Of a stretch of 64,000 nt of DNA, positions 32,461-42,896 are shown piece after piece. Where the stretch lies: the NCBI GenBank assembly GCA_963682175.1, contig OY821771.1, positions 37,096,201-37,160,200 on the forward strand, read 5' to 3'. The position numbers and the translations under genes were made by a program. Source of the DNA: Triglochin maritima. Taxonomy: Eukaryota; Streptophyta; Magnoliopsida; Alismatales; Juncaginaceae. Each line of letters starts with the position of its first letter. Within the stretch, counting starts at the first letter, position 1. A model generated the notes under the pieces. The model ran no database searches. It was not told where the DNA came from and saw only the letters and a program-made list of their open reading frames with translations.

Positions 32461-32969
32461 GGGATTTTTACGTATGTGCACTTGCAAAGATGGCTTGTTA
32501 GACGTTTGCTCCCGTATAGTTTTATATTGTCCATGTGCACACGCAAACACCACTAATTTCGTCTATGCACATGAGCCCGACACCCGTTAGTTTTTAGGTG
32601 ACGCCGTTACCATAAGTTTAACCCCGTCACCATCTTCCCCTAATCCCCCTTCCTTTTCTCCAAATCCCTTCCCCTAATCCCCCTTCATTTTCTCCAAATC
32701 CCTTCCCCCTGATCCCCTTCCTTTTCTCTGAAACCCTTCCGCCGAAATCGCAGTCATCTTCCATCTCCCCCAAACCCCACTCCACTCCGACTCCCGAAGG
32801 AAGTACACCATCTCCCCCAAAACCCACTCCACTCTGACTCCCGAAGGAAGTACACCATCTCCCCCAAAACCCACTCCACTCCGACTCCCGAAGGAAGTAC
32901 ACCATCTCCCCCAAAACCCACTCCACTTCCACTCCGACTTCTCCATCGATCTGTCTGGCGATATCTCCA
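32461..32969 (+). repeat. Left terminal inverted repeat of the MULE
   Basis: 509 bp. A 47-bp unit (starting gactcccgaaggaagtac) is present three times in tandem, at 32789, 32836 and 32883; the right TIR has one such unit, which explains most of the length difference. The pyrimidine-rich outer part has been read into many meaningless frames on the minus strand. Confidence 0.85.
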
Positions 32970-33491
32970 ACAAATCCCGCTGCCCAATCGGGACACGCCC
33001 GACAAGCCTGTTGTTCTCATCCCGCTGGATACAATGCACACAAGAAGTGGACTTGGAGGTCGACGTCTGAGGTAGGTGTTCGAATGCGTCCCACTTGTAG
33101 TGATTTGATGAAAATGTTGTCAGGAAATAGCAATTTTTTGGTTAATCTCCTGTGCTAGAGTAGATATTGGTGAAAAAATGAACATGCATGAAACTATTAA
33201 CGCAACCTAGATATTCTCTGTTTGTTTGGTTTTGTGGAGTGACACAAACTCAATTTTCTCATAGACCATCATATTATTAGGAAGTTTCTTCAAGTAGATG
33301 ACTTTAATTTCTTCTTTTAAAACTGAAATTGTGTCCCGAGCAATGTTGTCATGCGTTATATATTCATGAGACTATTTGAAATTGACTTTATGTGTAGTTT
33401 ACATTAGACTATTGATTACTTAAGTAAACAATATACCTAATGTTTATTGTAAATACATCTGTTTGGGAAACATTGTTTTCATCTTACCAGG

Positions 33492-36248
33492 AATGTTCAA
33501 GTCACAAATATTGAACTTAAATTGCATGTTGGAGGAAAATGGGTATTTAGAAAGGGACGTAGGCGTGCTATGGGTTTCAAAGAGGCAGAGGGGATGATCA
33601 TTATTGAAAAAGTCAATTTTAGTGATATTCAGAGATGGACCGAGAAGTTTTGTTGAGGTGGGTGTCAACCAAGTATTGAGAATTGACTACATGGTTCCTC
33701 ATCCGAAGATGAAGGAGTATCAAACCATCTATTCAGACATGGATTTAGAGGCAGCTCTACTGACCGTTAATCGGAAGATGGAGTTGCACATCTTTGGAAG
33801 TGCAGAAAATGTCTTAACGTCGCCGGTCATAGGTGAGGGTCCTCATTTGACCCAAACTGATATGAATAGGGAGGAAGAATGTGGGGTTGAAGGACTACAC
33901 CGTGTGGAGTCATGTTCTGGTAGCAGAAGTGTGGATCAGCCTGAATGTCCAATTGTTCTGGTATCAGAAGGACAAGTTCATGACACTAATATGACCCCAC
34001 AACAACCACAAAAGGGCAGTCCACCAAGACGGTCCACCAGGAGCACTATTCGTGGAGTCCAAAATGATGACCCCACAATCAAAGACAAGGATGACATTGA
34101 CATGGCTGCTGCGAGGGATTCTGATGAAGAAGGACCCGAATACACGCCAAGTAGAGACTCAGATTCTGATGAAGAAGTCATTTTCCCAGAGTTTGATGAC
34201 ATTTTGGAGGATGACCTCTTCAAGAGTTGGACTTCAGTTTCGATGATGGCCCACAACCAATTCATGTTGACATGAAGAACCCAGTGATGTGTGTGGGGGC
34301 AATTTTTCCAGATGTGGGATGCTTCAGAATGTGCTTGTTGCAACATTGCATCTTGTCTGAAAGTGCAATTCATATCATCAAGAGCCAACTGAATCGACTG
34401 CAAAGTGCCAAGAGGTAAATTGCACATGGAGAATTCATGCGTCTCGGATGCAAGAGTCCAAGGTGTTTCAGATCAAGACACTTAGAACTCCACATACATG
34501 CTCCTCAGTCAATAGTTGTGCTTCAAAGATGGCTACAAAGCACTGGATTGCATATCAAGCACTTGGATTGTTAAGGCAGGATGAGAGACTAACAGTGAAG
34601 AATATTGCTGATCAACTACAGAGAGAATATCATCTGAAACTCCCATATCACAGAGTTTGGAGTGCTCAGACATTGGCATTGCAGAAATTACATGGAGCAG
34701 ATGGTCTTCAATACGAATTACTTCCCAGTTTGGTGGGTGAACTGAAGAGGCGGAACCCTGGAAGTGTTATCCAATTCCAACTTCATCCAAATAATCAATT
34801 TCAGTACCTTTTTGTGTGCTTGAATGCTTGTAGACAGGGGTTCCTCGAGGGATGCAGACCGGTAATAGGTCTAGATGGATGTCATCTCAAGCACAAGTAC
34901 CGTGGAGTCTTACTGTCTGCGACTGCTATCGATGGGAACAATGGTATATTGCCTTTAGCATTTGGGGTTGCAGATATTGAAAGTGAGGCCTCTTGGCAGT
35001 GGTTCATGGACAAGATGATGGAAGTTGTTGGTCGACCAGAAGGGTTAGTGTTTATATCTGACCGGTGTAAGGGCCTTGAGGAGGCGGTTGCCAAGACTTA
35101 CCCTGGGTGTGAGCATAGAACTTGTATGAGACACTTATACAAGAATTTTAAGAAAAAATTCCCTGGAGCTTATTTGCAAACCCTTCTTTGGTGTGCCGCT
35201 CAGTCGTACAAAGATGAAGATTTTCAATCGTTCATTTCAGAAATGAAGGTAGTAAATAAGTCGGCATATGACTGGATATGGAAGGTGGAGTACAAGGAGA
35301 AAGTTTGGTCGAGGAGTCAGTTTGGTACGTATGCGAAGTGCCCTTTCATCATGAATAATTGCAGTGAGTCGTACAATGCCTACATCAATGAAGCAAGGCA
35401 CTTCCCTGTTGTTAGTATGGTGGACACATTGCGACAGAAGTACATGAACACCATTTACAGTCGACAATGCAAGGTAAAGACGTGGACCGGAACCTTGGTA
35501 CCGCTTGCGAAGAAGTGGTTGTATAATACAACAAGAGAGTTGGGGAGCTACACCGTCGTAAGGTCAACTGACACTCTAGCAGAAGTGTCGTTCGACAAGG
35601 GGAGATGTATTATTGACCTCGGGCAGAAGACTTGTTCATGTGGAATGTGGCAAATCATGGGCTTGCCTTGCAAGCATGTTTGTGCATTGCTTTCAACACT
35701 TAGGGGTGTGGTGTGGGAGGATTACGTGAGCGAATATTACACTGTGGAGAAGTACAGATGCGCTTACGCCGTGAACGTTAGTCCGATGCCAGACAGAGCT
35801 AACTGGGCCAAAGAAGATGGACTTGTATTGCCACCAAAAAAACCAGGAGGAAAGCTGGAAGGCCGGCATTGAAGAGGAAGAGAGCATCTGACGAGCCAAC
35901 AAATGCACAAAGAAGACACAAATGCAAGAACTGTGGAAATTTAGGACACCAGGCCAGGAAATGCAAGGAACCAATTATGGATCAACACTCTTTCCCAGAT
36001 AGGTGATTAAACATTTTACTTGATCAACTAATGGAATTTAGCCCAGTTTACTAATTTCTTTGTTTGTTGCATTTGTGGTAAAAAACAGGAGGCCTCAAGG
36101 TACCATGAATAGAGGGGGTGATAGGAGGTCTGGGGGAAGTTCTTCTGGAGCACCAACAACTTTCAGTACAACTGGACCACTTGTATTAAGTACTTCTGGA
36201 CCCATGATGGATTTGCTTGGCCAAGTTAGCGGTGGATGTCTCCCTTGA
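33492..36248 (+). pseudogene. mudrA-like MULE transposase, frameshifted
   Basis: Blocks in order: VGGKWVFRKGRRRAM (PB1-like start, near 33528); an acidic region to 34220; NPVMCVGAIFPDVGCFRMCL and CTWRIHASRMQESKVFQIKT (Mutator DNA-binding domain, 34280-34490); the catalytic MULE domain with IGLDGCHLKHKYRGVLLSA and VFISDRCKGLEEAV (34870-35090) and NNCSESYNAYI; SWIM zinc finger CSCGMWQIMGLPCKHVCA (about 35636-35690); CCHC knuckle CKNCGNLGHQARKC (about 35921-35962); and a possible last exon after an intron (36089-36248). One-base frame changes occur near 33645, 34222, 34400 and 35836 (an A-run). The main frame 34448-35872 is open for 474 codons. It would cut the element at its TIRs; as sequenced it cannot make the whole protein, unless some shifts are sequencing errors. 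Confidence 0.8.
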
Positions 36249-36299
36249 TCGATGGTTTTCTTAATTTCATTTTGAAGTTGACTTTGAGTTGTATTCTTA

Positions 36300-36935
36300 A
36301 GTTTCGAAATCAGTTGCCTATGTTAACAGAGTATGGGATTTTAACTTGTGTTCGATGGCCTATGTTAATTTGCTTTAGTGCTGAATGCAGTTGTCTTAGA
36401 TTTCGTGTGTTCTAATTTGCTTTATGTTAATTTGCTTTAGTGCTGAATGCAGTTCTAACTTGTGTTCGATGGACTATGTTAATTTGATTTCGTGTGTTCT
36501 AATGTGCTGAATGCAGTTGTCTTAGATTTCGTGTGTTCTAGTTTGCTATAATGCTGAATGCAGTTGTCTTAGATTTTGTGTGTTTGATGTTGAGAATGCG
36601 TGTAAAATTCAGTAATTCAGTTTCTAAAAGCAACTGCATTGATGATTTTTCTGCATTTGTTCTAGTTTATGAAAGGTTGTTATTATAGCAGACATGATTG
36701 AGCATTGTTATTGAGGAGGCTCCTCAGAGAGTGGAGGCTTAGAAAGTAGATGTTGTTTGTTCTATTCTGTTGTTTAAAATAGATTTTGATAGCAATCTGT
36801 TTGTTCTAATCTGTTGTTCTAATCTGTTGGAAAGAAAGCAGGCTGAGAGAGTGGGTTTTAGTTTGTTCTAATCTGTTGTTTAGAACAGATTTTGATAGCA
36901 ATCTGTTTGAATTTTTGCTGCAAGTAATTCATCTT
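36300..36935. repeat. Short irregular repeats between the two MULE genes
   Basis: Between 36310 and 36600 the phrases tttgctttagtgctgaatgcagtt and tgtcttagatttcgtgtgttc recur three to four times. Between 36750 and 36920 tttgttctaatctgttg and agattttgatagcaatctgttt recur. They lie where the two convergent transcripts would end. No gene is present. Confidence 0.6.
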
Positions 36936-37182
36936 GTTGCGTGATGAAAAAATGTAGATGCTGGCAAAATCATAGGACCACAGTATGAATCAACTCATCA
37001 CCACCAACTCTACCAAAAGCACCATCAAATTCATATCTCCTCCCGTTCACATACGAACATAAGAACATAAGAATACAGATAATCAATAGGTCAAATTGCT
37101 CTTAATACGCGTTCTAAACGACCAACTCAGATAACATAAGAAAAACATCTCAGATAACAGCAAAGTCTACAACAATTTCATT

Positions 37183-37732
37183 CTAAACGACCAACTTTAC
37201 GAACAGAGCAAGGACTACAACACCAAACACCAAGAGAAACATGTCGGCCTTCTTCACGATGACATTCACATTCTCCACATTTTGCTTCACTTCATGAAGC
37301 AACGCATGCATCTCCCCGACCCGAATAGTGAGATTCAGAAGCTCGTCCAAGCAACACTTCATCTTCACATGAATCAAATTAAAATTTTCCATCTTCATAT
37401 CTTGGTCGAACCACCTAAAAAAGTCGCACGAATTTGAACTCTACAAAAAACAATGGATTATCGATCAAAAATTGCATCCCATTCTATCCAAACTGAATCT
37501 AAAATAAGGCATCCGATCAGAAAGATCGTCGAACACCTTCTGGCCAACATTACACATAAACTACAAAGGAGGAGAAAAATTAAAATCATACCTTGAAATC
37601 CGTAGGGCACACCCAGAACCGACGCCCAAATGAGATTTGCTTGTTGGACACTTGGATCTTCGCTCGAAGTCCGCATTTGCAGGTGGGAATGTTGGTCAGA
37701 GGAATCAACGAGCAGTCGGAGGAAGATGACAT
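37183..37732 (-). CDS. GRF zinc-finger membrane protein carried by the MULE
   Basis: Exon 1 is 37732-37592, the intron 37591-37441 (GT...AG, phase 0) and exon 2 37440-37183: 132 residues. Residues 18-52 form a GRF-type zinc finger: C18-K-C20, the GRRFW motif at 36-40, C42 and C52 followed by DFFRWFD. A predicted coiled coil follows (about 74-112, Leu/Val/His-rich), then a hydrophobic C-terminal segment (MFLLVFGVVVLALF, 114-132) that could anchor it in a membrane. Plants have many small GRF proteins of this build, with unclear function; in other proteins GRF fingers bind single-stranded DNA or RNA. The frame is undamaged while the neighbouring transposase is broken. It runs toward the transposase, the position mudrB has in maize MuDR. 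Confidence 0.75.
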
Positions 37733-37819
37733 TGCGATTTCGGCTTGTCGGGCATGATCCGATTGGGCAACGGGATGAGGCCGGAGTAAACGAACTTGGC
37801 GGAAAAAAGTAGATTCGCT

Positions 37820-38232
37820 GGAGATATCGCTGGACAGATCAATGGAGAAGTCGGAGTGGAAGTGGAGTGGGTTTTGGGGGAGATGGTGTACTTCCTTCGG
37901 GAGTAGGAGTGGAGTGGGGTTTGGGGGAGATGGAAGATGACTGCGATTTCGGCGGAAGGGTTTCAGAGAAAAGGAAGGGTTCAGGGGGAAGGGATTTGGA
38001 GAAAAGGAAGGGGGATTAGGGGAAGGGATTTGGAGAAAAGGAAGGGGGATTAGGGGAAGATGGTGACGGGGTTAAACTTATGGTAACGGCGTCACCTAAA
38101 AACTAACGGGTGTCGGGCTCATGTGCATAGACGAAATTAGTGGTGTTTGCGTGTGCACATGGACAATATAAAACTATACGGGAGCAAACGTCTAACAAGC
38201 CATCTTTGCAAGTGCACATACGTAAAAATCCC
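37820..38232 (-). repeat. Right terminal inverted repeat of the MULE
   Basis: 413 bp, the reverse complement of the left TIR with a single 47-bp unit. It lies directly upstream of the GRF gene's start (37732), so in MULE fashion it probably supplies that gene's promoter. Confidence 0.85.
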
Positions 38233-38242
38233 AATAAAAAAT

Positions 38243-38690
38243 TGGTCGTATCTTACCGAGAACAAAGAAGTTCAATCAACTACATCTCTTAATTAACAAT
38301 CACCTTGGAGTATACATCATAAATCACTCGGTCTGCCATGTTAATTCACTAACAACAACTCTTTGTCGGAGTAATCATGATTTCTTGTTGAAGAGAGTTT
38401 GGAGGGAGAAATGAGATGATGTTGGTTTGGGAAGAAATGGGTCGGTAGTGTGTAATTGCGGTGGGAAGAGGTTGATTGGGAGGATGTCTTTTCAATATTC
38501 ATATTAATAAATAAAAAATGATGGAAAGAAAAATTAATGATTTATATCTATATATTTAAAATCTAAGAATATAATAAGTGGCTAAGATCTACGTTAAGGA
38601 CCAGGAAAATACGAATGGTGGAGATTAATTATTAACAGTAAAGGACGGTCAAGATAAGTTTAAAAGACTAGAAACCCACGTCGAACCTGA
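38243..38690 (+). repeat. Locus repeat unit, first copy, right part
   Basis: Resumes after the MULE duplication and aligns with 40976-41925 (shared ttggtttgggaagaaatggg, tgtcttttcaatatt, accaggaaaatacgaatgg). The stretch at 38693-38815 also matches 48632-48735, showing that the second copy was split by copia 1. Confidence 0.75.
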
Positions 38691-39880
38691 AATCATATCG
38701 ATGATATTGTATTGGAACATGGAAATTTCATGTATGCACATAATAAAACGTAAAAATAAAAACATCATGGATATGTGTTCACACTAAAAAAATGAGTTGC
38801 AAAAAAGGAGAAGTCAAATTACAACATGACCTCAAACTATAAGTGGATGCATGTAAGCTTTGCAAGTTTTAAACTTTTATTTCAGGAACAAGCATTGATT
38901 TGGTGTTGGTGAACTGTGTGGTCCTTAAATATTTACCTGACTTGTAGAGAGTGCATAGATAGCCTTTGTTCACCTTCATAAATCAACCAGCAGTGTTCCT
39001 TCCATAATGTCCATCATAACTCCATATGCAAGAAAGATGGGATGGTTCCAAATAAACTGGAAAAAATGCAATGTGCATTGTCATTAAGTATAATGTAGTG
39101 AAAGATGGGTTATACATGAAAACTGTGGCTCATCACTTTAGCCAGTTCTGTATTCTTCTAGTTCTTTACTTGTTTGAATTATTGTAATTAACATAGCAGA
39201 TAATTGTACTTAAAAGTAGAGAGTAGTGAAAGGATATAAGAGATTTACATCAGAACAACCTTTCAATCTTTTGGTTGACCATTGAGTTTGATGAGTGGTA
39301 TGACACTATGACCAGGAAATATCAAATTAATTAAATGGCAATAGTGTTTTGAATTTTGATAAGTTTCGAAAGCAAAAGATGTTCTAACAATATCAAGATA
39401 AAAATTGTTTGTAATAATCTCCTCAATATATACTTACCTAAATAGTTCATTAAGACACTCGTTCAGGTTACTTTTCATTATGTGTTATATTTTAGGTGAC
39501 TTCTTAATTTGAAGTTTCGGTAGCATACTCATTAACACACTCATCAAGAGTAGCTCTAGTGGGTAAACAACCTGATAATTGATGGAGTTATTAGAAGAAA
39601 TGAGTACTAAAAAAACATATCAGGAAAAAATGTTTACGTAGCCTGATTTGTTCTTTGCAATCCCATATGGAAAGGAAAGATGCCCACGTCTGACGAATGT
39701 TTGTTGCATATGGCAAGCAAGCTAGGAGGATACGTTCCTATCCTATATGGCTATACAGATGGACGATGGATGTGCATCACCTGGAGTGCTTTTGGCCACT
39801 TGTGCTGACAGCCCTGACTCATTTGGAGTCATTTGTTTGTTCCACTAATCTCAAGATTCCACCCTCTTCAGTCATCAGCC

Positions 39881-39886
39881 TATAAA
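39881..39886 (+). promoter_or_regulatory. TATA box of defensin B
   Basis: tataaa, 57 bases upstream of the ATG, matching copy A exactly in spacing. Confidence 0.6.
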
Positions 39887-39937
39887 TCTCATCGTTCAGG
39901 ATGATGGTAAAAGCAAACTAAACCCTTAAGTCGGACA

Positions 39938-40249
39938 ATGGGCAACTCGAAAGCTGTCTCTTACATCGTTTTTGCTATGCTACTTGTAGCAACATGTAAG
40001 CTATTGTAGGTGTGGTTTATTAACAACATTAACTCACTTTCATTTGAATTATCTGTGAGTACGTTTTGATTGGCAGGGACGGCCGAGGTGCCATGCGTGG
40101 AAGCCAAGATTTGCGAGTACGCGAGCAAGAGATCCTGGGGTGTATGCGTGAGCGACCGGCGCTGCGCCTCGACGTGCATGGAAGAGCACTTCTCCGGCGG
40201 CCACTGTGCAGGTCTCAGGCGCAAATGCACGTGCCAACAAAAATGCTGA
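39938..40249 (+). CDS. Plant defensin, copy B (two exons)
   Basis: Exon 1 is 39938-39995, the intron 39996-40076 (phase 1, GT...AG) and exon 2 40077-40249: 76 residues, the same length as copy A. The signal region differs at two residues. The mature part (from KICEY) keeps all eight cysteines at the same spacing, C-10-C-5-C-3-C-9-C-6-C-1-C-3-C, and the gamma-core GHC. Twelve of 47 mature residues differ, including charge changes (Arg to Glu in the third inter-cysteine loop, His to Arg, several Arg to Lys). It is secreted and probably antimicrobial or a signalling ligand; the target is unknown. It lies downstream of the MULE and upstream of a 64-base AT microsatellite. Confidence 0.92.
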
Positions 40250-40714
40250 ATTTACATGTCCCACCATGAGTCTGTGTTATCTAGATTACGAGTGATGGAA
40301 GTGGTTATAAGTAGTTATTAATGGTCGGCCATCTTTATCATAATGCATGTTCAACCGTGTTGTACGTCTACGAACCTTTGTTTTCTCTGTAATAATGTGA
40401 TACAACTTTGATGGGTTTCATCACTTGTATCTCTCACAAGTCATAAGCAAGTTCAGTTTCTCGCAAATTCAGTTCCTCACTTCCATTATATATGTTTTCA
40501 TGCAAACTCATCGTGCCCTTAAATTGTGAGTGGAACTTTTAGTCAATTGGGGACCTATTTAGTATGAATCATATATTATGAATAAGAAAACATGTAAAAT
40601 ATCACATGTAACTAATAATAAGAAGGTATTCGCTATATGAATCGTATCTGCTGCGCGCGTAAGAATGAATTAAGAAAAGTGCTTGTATAGAATGTGTATA
40701 TATGAACCCCATTG

Positions 40715-40716
<2 letters not shown>

Positions 40717-40780
<64 letters not shown>
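40717..40780. repeat. (AT)n microsatellite, about 32 units
   Basis: An uninterrupted AT dinucleotide run between the defensin B block and the second locus repeat unit. The Tyr/Ile frame read through it is an artefact. Confidence 0.95.
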
Positions 40781-40782
<2 letters not shown>

Positions 40783-40784
40783 AC

Positions 40785-41925
40785 CAAATGATGTTAAAAC
40801 TACTAAATCAAAATGTTCAATAGATGGTGTACAAAATCAATTAAGAAATATTAACTACAAAATTAGAATTTGAAACTAACAAATAGAAGTATTTTTCAAA
40901 ATAATCTTCGAATCAGTAAACTTAAAATTAGTTTTAATTAAGTTAGGTTTCAAATTGTTATCAAACAAAAAAATTAGTTGTATCTTCGTGAGAACAAAAG
41001 GATAAAACTTTCAAAGTAAGTACGGCTCTCAACAACAACCACATTGGAGTCTTCATCTGTAATCACTCGGTCTACCATTTTGGAGTCTTCATCTTTAATT
41101 ACTCGGTCTACCATGTCAATCCTCCGACAACATTTTTTTTGTCGGTCATCGTGATTTCCTGTTAAAGGGAGTTTGGACGGAGAATTGAGATGATAGTGAT
41201 TACATGTTGGTTTGGGAAGAAATGGGTCTGGGTAATTACTAGGGTTGTAAATGGATAAACTTTTACCCGCAATCCGTCCCGTCTGAAGCGGGTTGCGGAC
41301 AAAAAATTGTTACCCGCCAACCCGTCACCCACACAACTTGCATAATAAGCGGGGCGGTTGCGGTTTTCTCGCAACCGGCCCCGCATAAGCCTTATATTTT
41401 GTTCGATTTTTTTGTATTTTGTTTTGATTTTGTTTGTATTTAGCTTTGATTTTTTTGTACATAATTTTAAAAACATACATTGATTGATTTTTTCCTTGTT
41501 TTTTGTACTTAGCTTTGATTAAAATAGATAACGTTAAAAAAATTGATTTTTGTATTTAACTTAATTAAAAGATTAAACCCGCCAACCCGCCCTGCATAGC
41601 CTAGTCCATCCTTACGCGGGGCGGGTAGCGGATTTTTTTTTTGATCCCGCCCCACCCCGCTTATAGCCCTAGTAATTACGGTGAATAGGTTGATTGGCAG
41701 GATATGTCTTTTCAATATTCAAATTAAAAAAATGAAAAATAATAGAAAGAAAAATTAATAATTTAGATCTGTCAATTTAAAATCTAAAAATATAATAAAC
41801 GACTAGGATCCATGTTAAGTACTAGGAAAAATCGAAAATGACCAGGAAAATACGAATGGTTGAGAAAATTATCAACAATAAAGGATTGTCAAGATTAGTT
41901 TAAAAGACAGTCGATTGTACTATTA
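40785..41925 (+). repeat. Locus repeat unit, second copy
   Basis: Aligns with 32275-32450 plus 38243-38690. It is interrupted by a hAT-like MITE (41240-41671) and has an internal duplication of a 40-base phrase (ttggagtcttcatc...cactcggtctaccat, twice at 41043-41114). It ends where copia 1 starts (41931); the continuation appears at about 48632-48735. Confidence 0.75.
41240..41671. mobile_element. hAT-type MITE
   Basis: 432 bp bounded by the 8-bp target-site duplication gtaattac (41232-41239 and 41672-41679). Ends are inverted: TAGGGTTGTAAATGG on the left and TAGGGCTATAAGCGG as the reverse complement of the right. TAGGG ends and an 8-bp duplication are typical of plant hAT elements. The inside contains CCCGC/GCGGG-rich arms and no transposase. 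The first-copy repeat unit (near 38450) lacks it, giving an empty-site comparison. Confidence 0.85.
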
Positions 41926-41930
41926 TTGAT

Positions 41931-42151
41931 CGTTAAAACACAAAGCCCAGTCCAATGAGGCCGCTTAAGCTCACCTAGGAATTATTTGTCTATAATATCA
42001 CTTAATTTTATTACCTATTTTAATATCATATTGTTTATACATATTTTTGTACTTCAAACTTATAATATAAATAAGAATCTCACTCACTTTCTAAGATAAA
42101 GAGTTTGAGTTTAGTTTTCTTTTACAAAATCTTCTCTCCACTTTGTGTTCA
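41931..42151 (+). repeat. 5' LTR of copia 1
   Basis: 221 bp; the partner is 48400-48627. Both end ctctccactttgtgttca. Several substitutions and short indels separate them, so it is a relatively old insertion. Confidence 0.8.
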
Positions 42152-42896
42152 AACATGACATGAAAAGCCACCAAATAGGTTGAAACATTGATCCACCCTT
42201 TCTTCCTCCCAACTCAGCCCATCTTCACCCTTCCCCTTCTTTTTCTTCTTCTGGCCCGTAATAAAACCAAGAAAACCTTCACAGCCCATAACCAACTACA
42301 TCTTGGAAACTCTTCCTCATCCTTCTTCTTTTTATCTAACGGTGTGAATCTGTTCTCTCCTTTGCACACGGATTGTGCTTTTTCCAGCGAAATCACATTG
42401 TTCATCTCACCCCATCCAACGGCCACCATCATCTTCCCATCCATTTTTCTACGAAATAAATCTGAAGCCTTGATTTCGAAATATCTCCATCCAATGGTCT
42501 TCTTCATCTTCTGCTACTGTGGTGTCAGAAACCAACAGACAACTCAATCTAAAATGTCCTTTTCTTTCCTCTAATCCAACGATCACAATTCTTTTGGCAC
42601 CCATCAGATCACTATCCTCACCATCCAACAAAAACACAACTCTATCCAACAATCCAGAGCTAGCTTCAACAAACACCTATCATCCCATCCGTCAATTCAA
42701 ATTCAACCATCCAGATTTCAAGATTCTCCAACACAATCTCAGTCATTCACCATCAAAGAAACCCTAAACACAACGACCAGGATTTTTTTCTTGACCTCCC
42801 TTATAAAGCTGAATCTCGATGTCATCATCAAACAAAAACCCTTCCTCTCCGTTCTCTTTCTCGCCACCTTTCTTCCTTCTCTAGCATTCTTCCACC

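Larger units (their letters stand above)
32461..38232 (+). mobile_element. Mutator-like element (MULE) with an extra GRF gene
   Basis: The ends are long inverted repeats beginning GGGATTTTTACGTATG: left TIR 32461-32969 (509 bp), right TIR 37820-38232 (413 bp), the same over roughly the outer 230 bases apart from few changes further in. The 10-bp target-site duplication aataaaaaat lies at 32451-32460 and 38233-38242, within the 9-11 bp range of Mutator elements. An undisturbed relative of the target is at about 40975. Inside are a mudrA-like transposase (+) and a GRF zinc-finger gene (-) arranged convergently, with repeats between. TIR similarity indicates a fairly recent insertion, although the transposase has frameshifts. 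Confidence 0.9.
38896..40412 (+). repeat. Duplicated block carrying defensin copy B
   Basis: The partner of 22223-23694. It lacks the 93-bp tandem upstream duplication of copy A and has about 200 extra bases at 39480-39720. Homology ends close to atgtgatacaactt near 40410. Confidence 0.85.

Noticed and set aside
32627..33041. Gly/Trp-rich overlapping minus-strand frames in the left MULE TIR
   Set aside because: Produced by the 47-bp tandem repeat and pyrimidine-rich TIR; different frames give equally repetitive proteins.
40602..40787. Tyr-Ile repeat frame
   Set aside because: Translation of the AT microsatellite.
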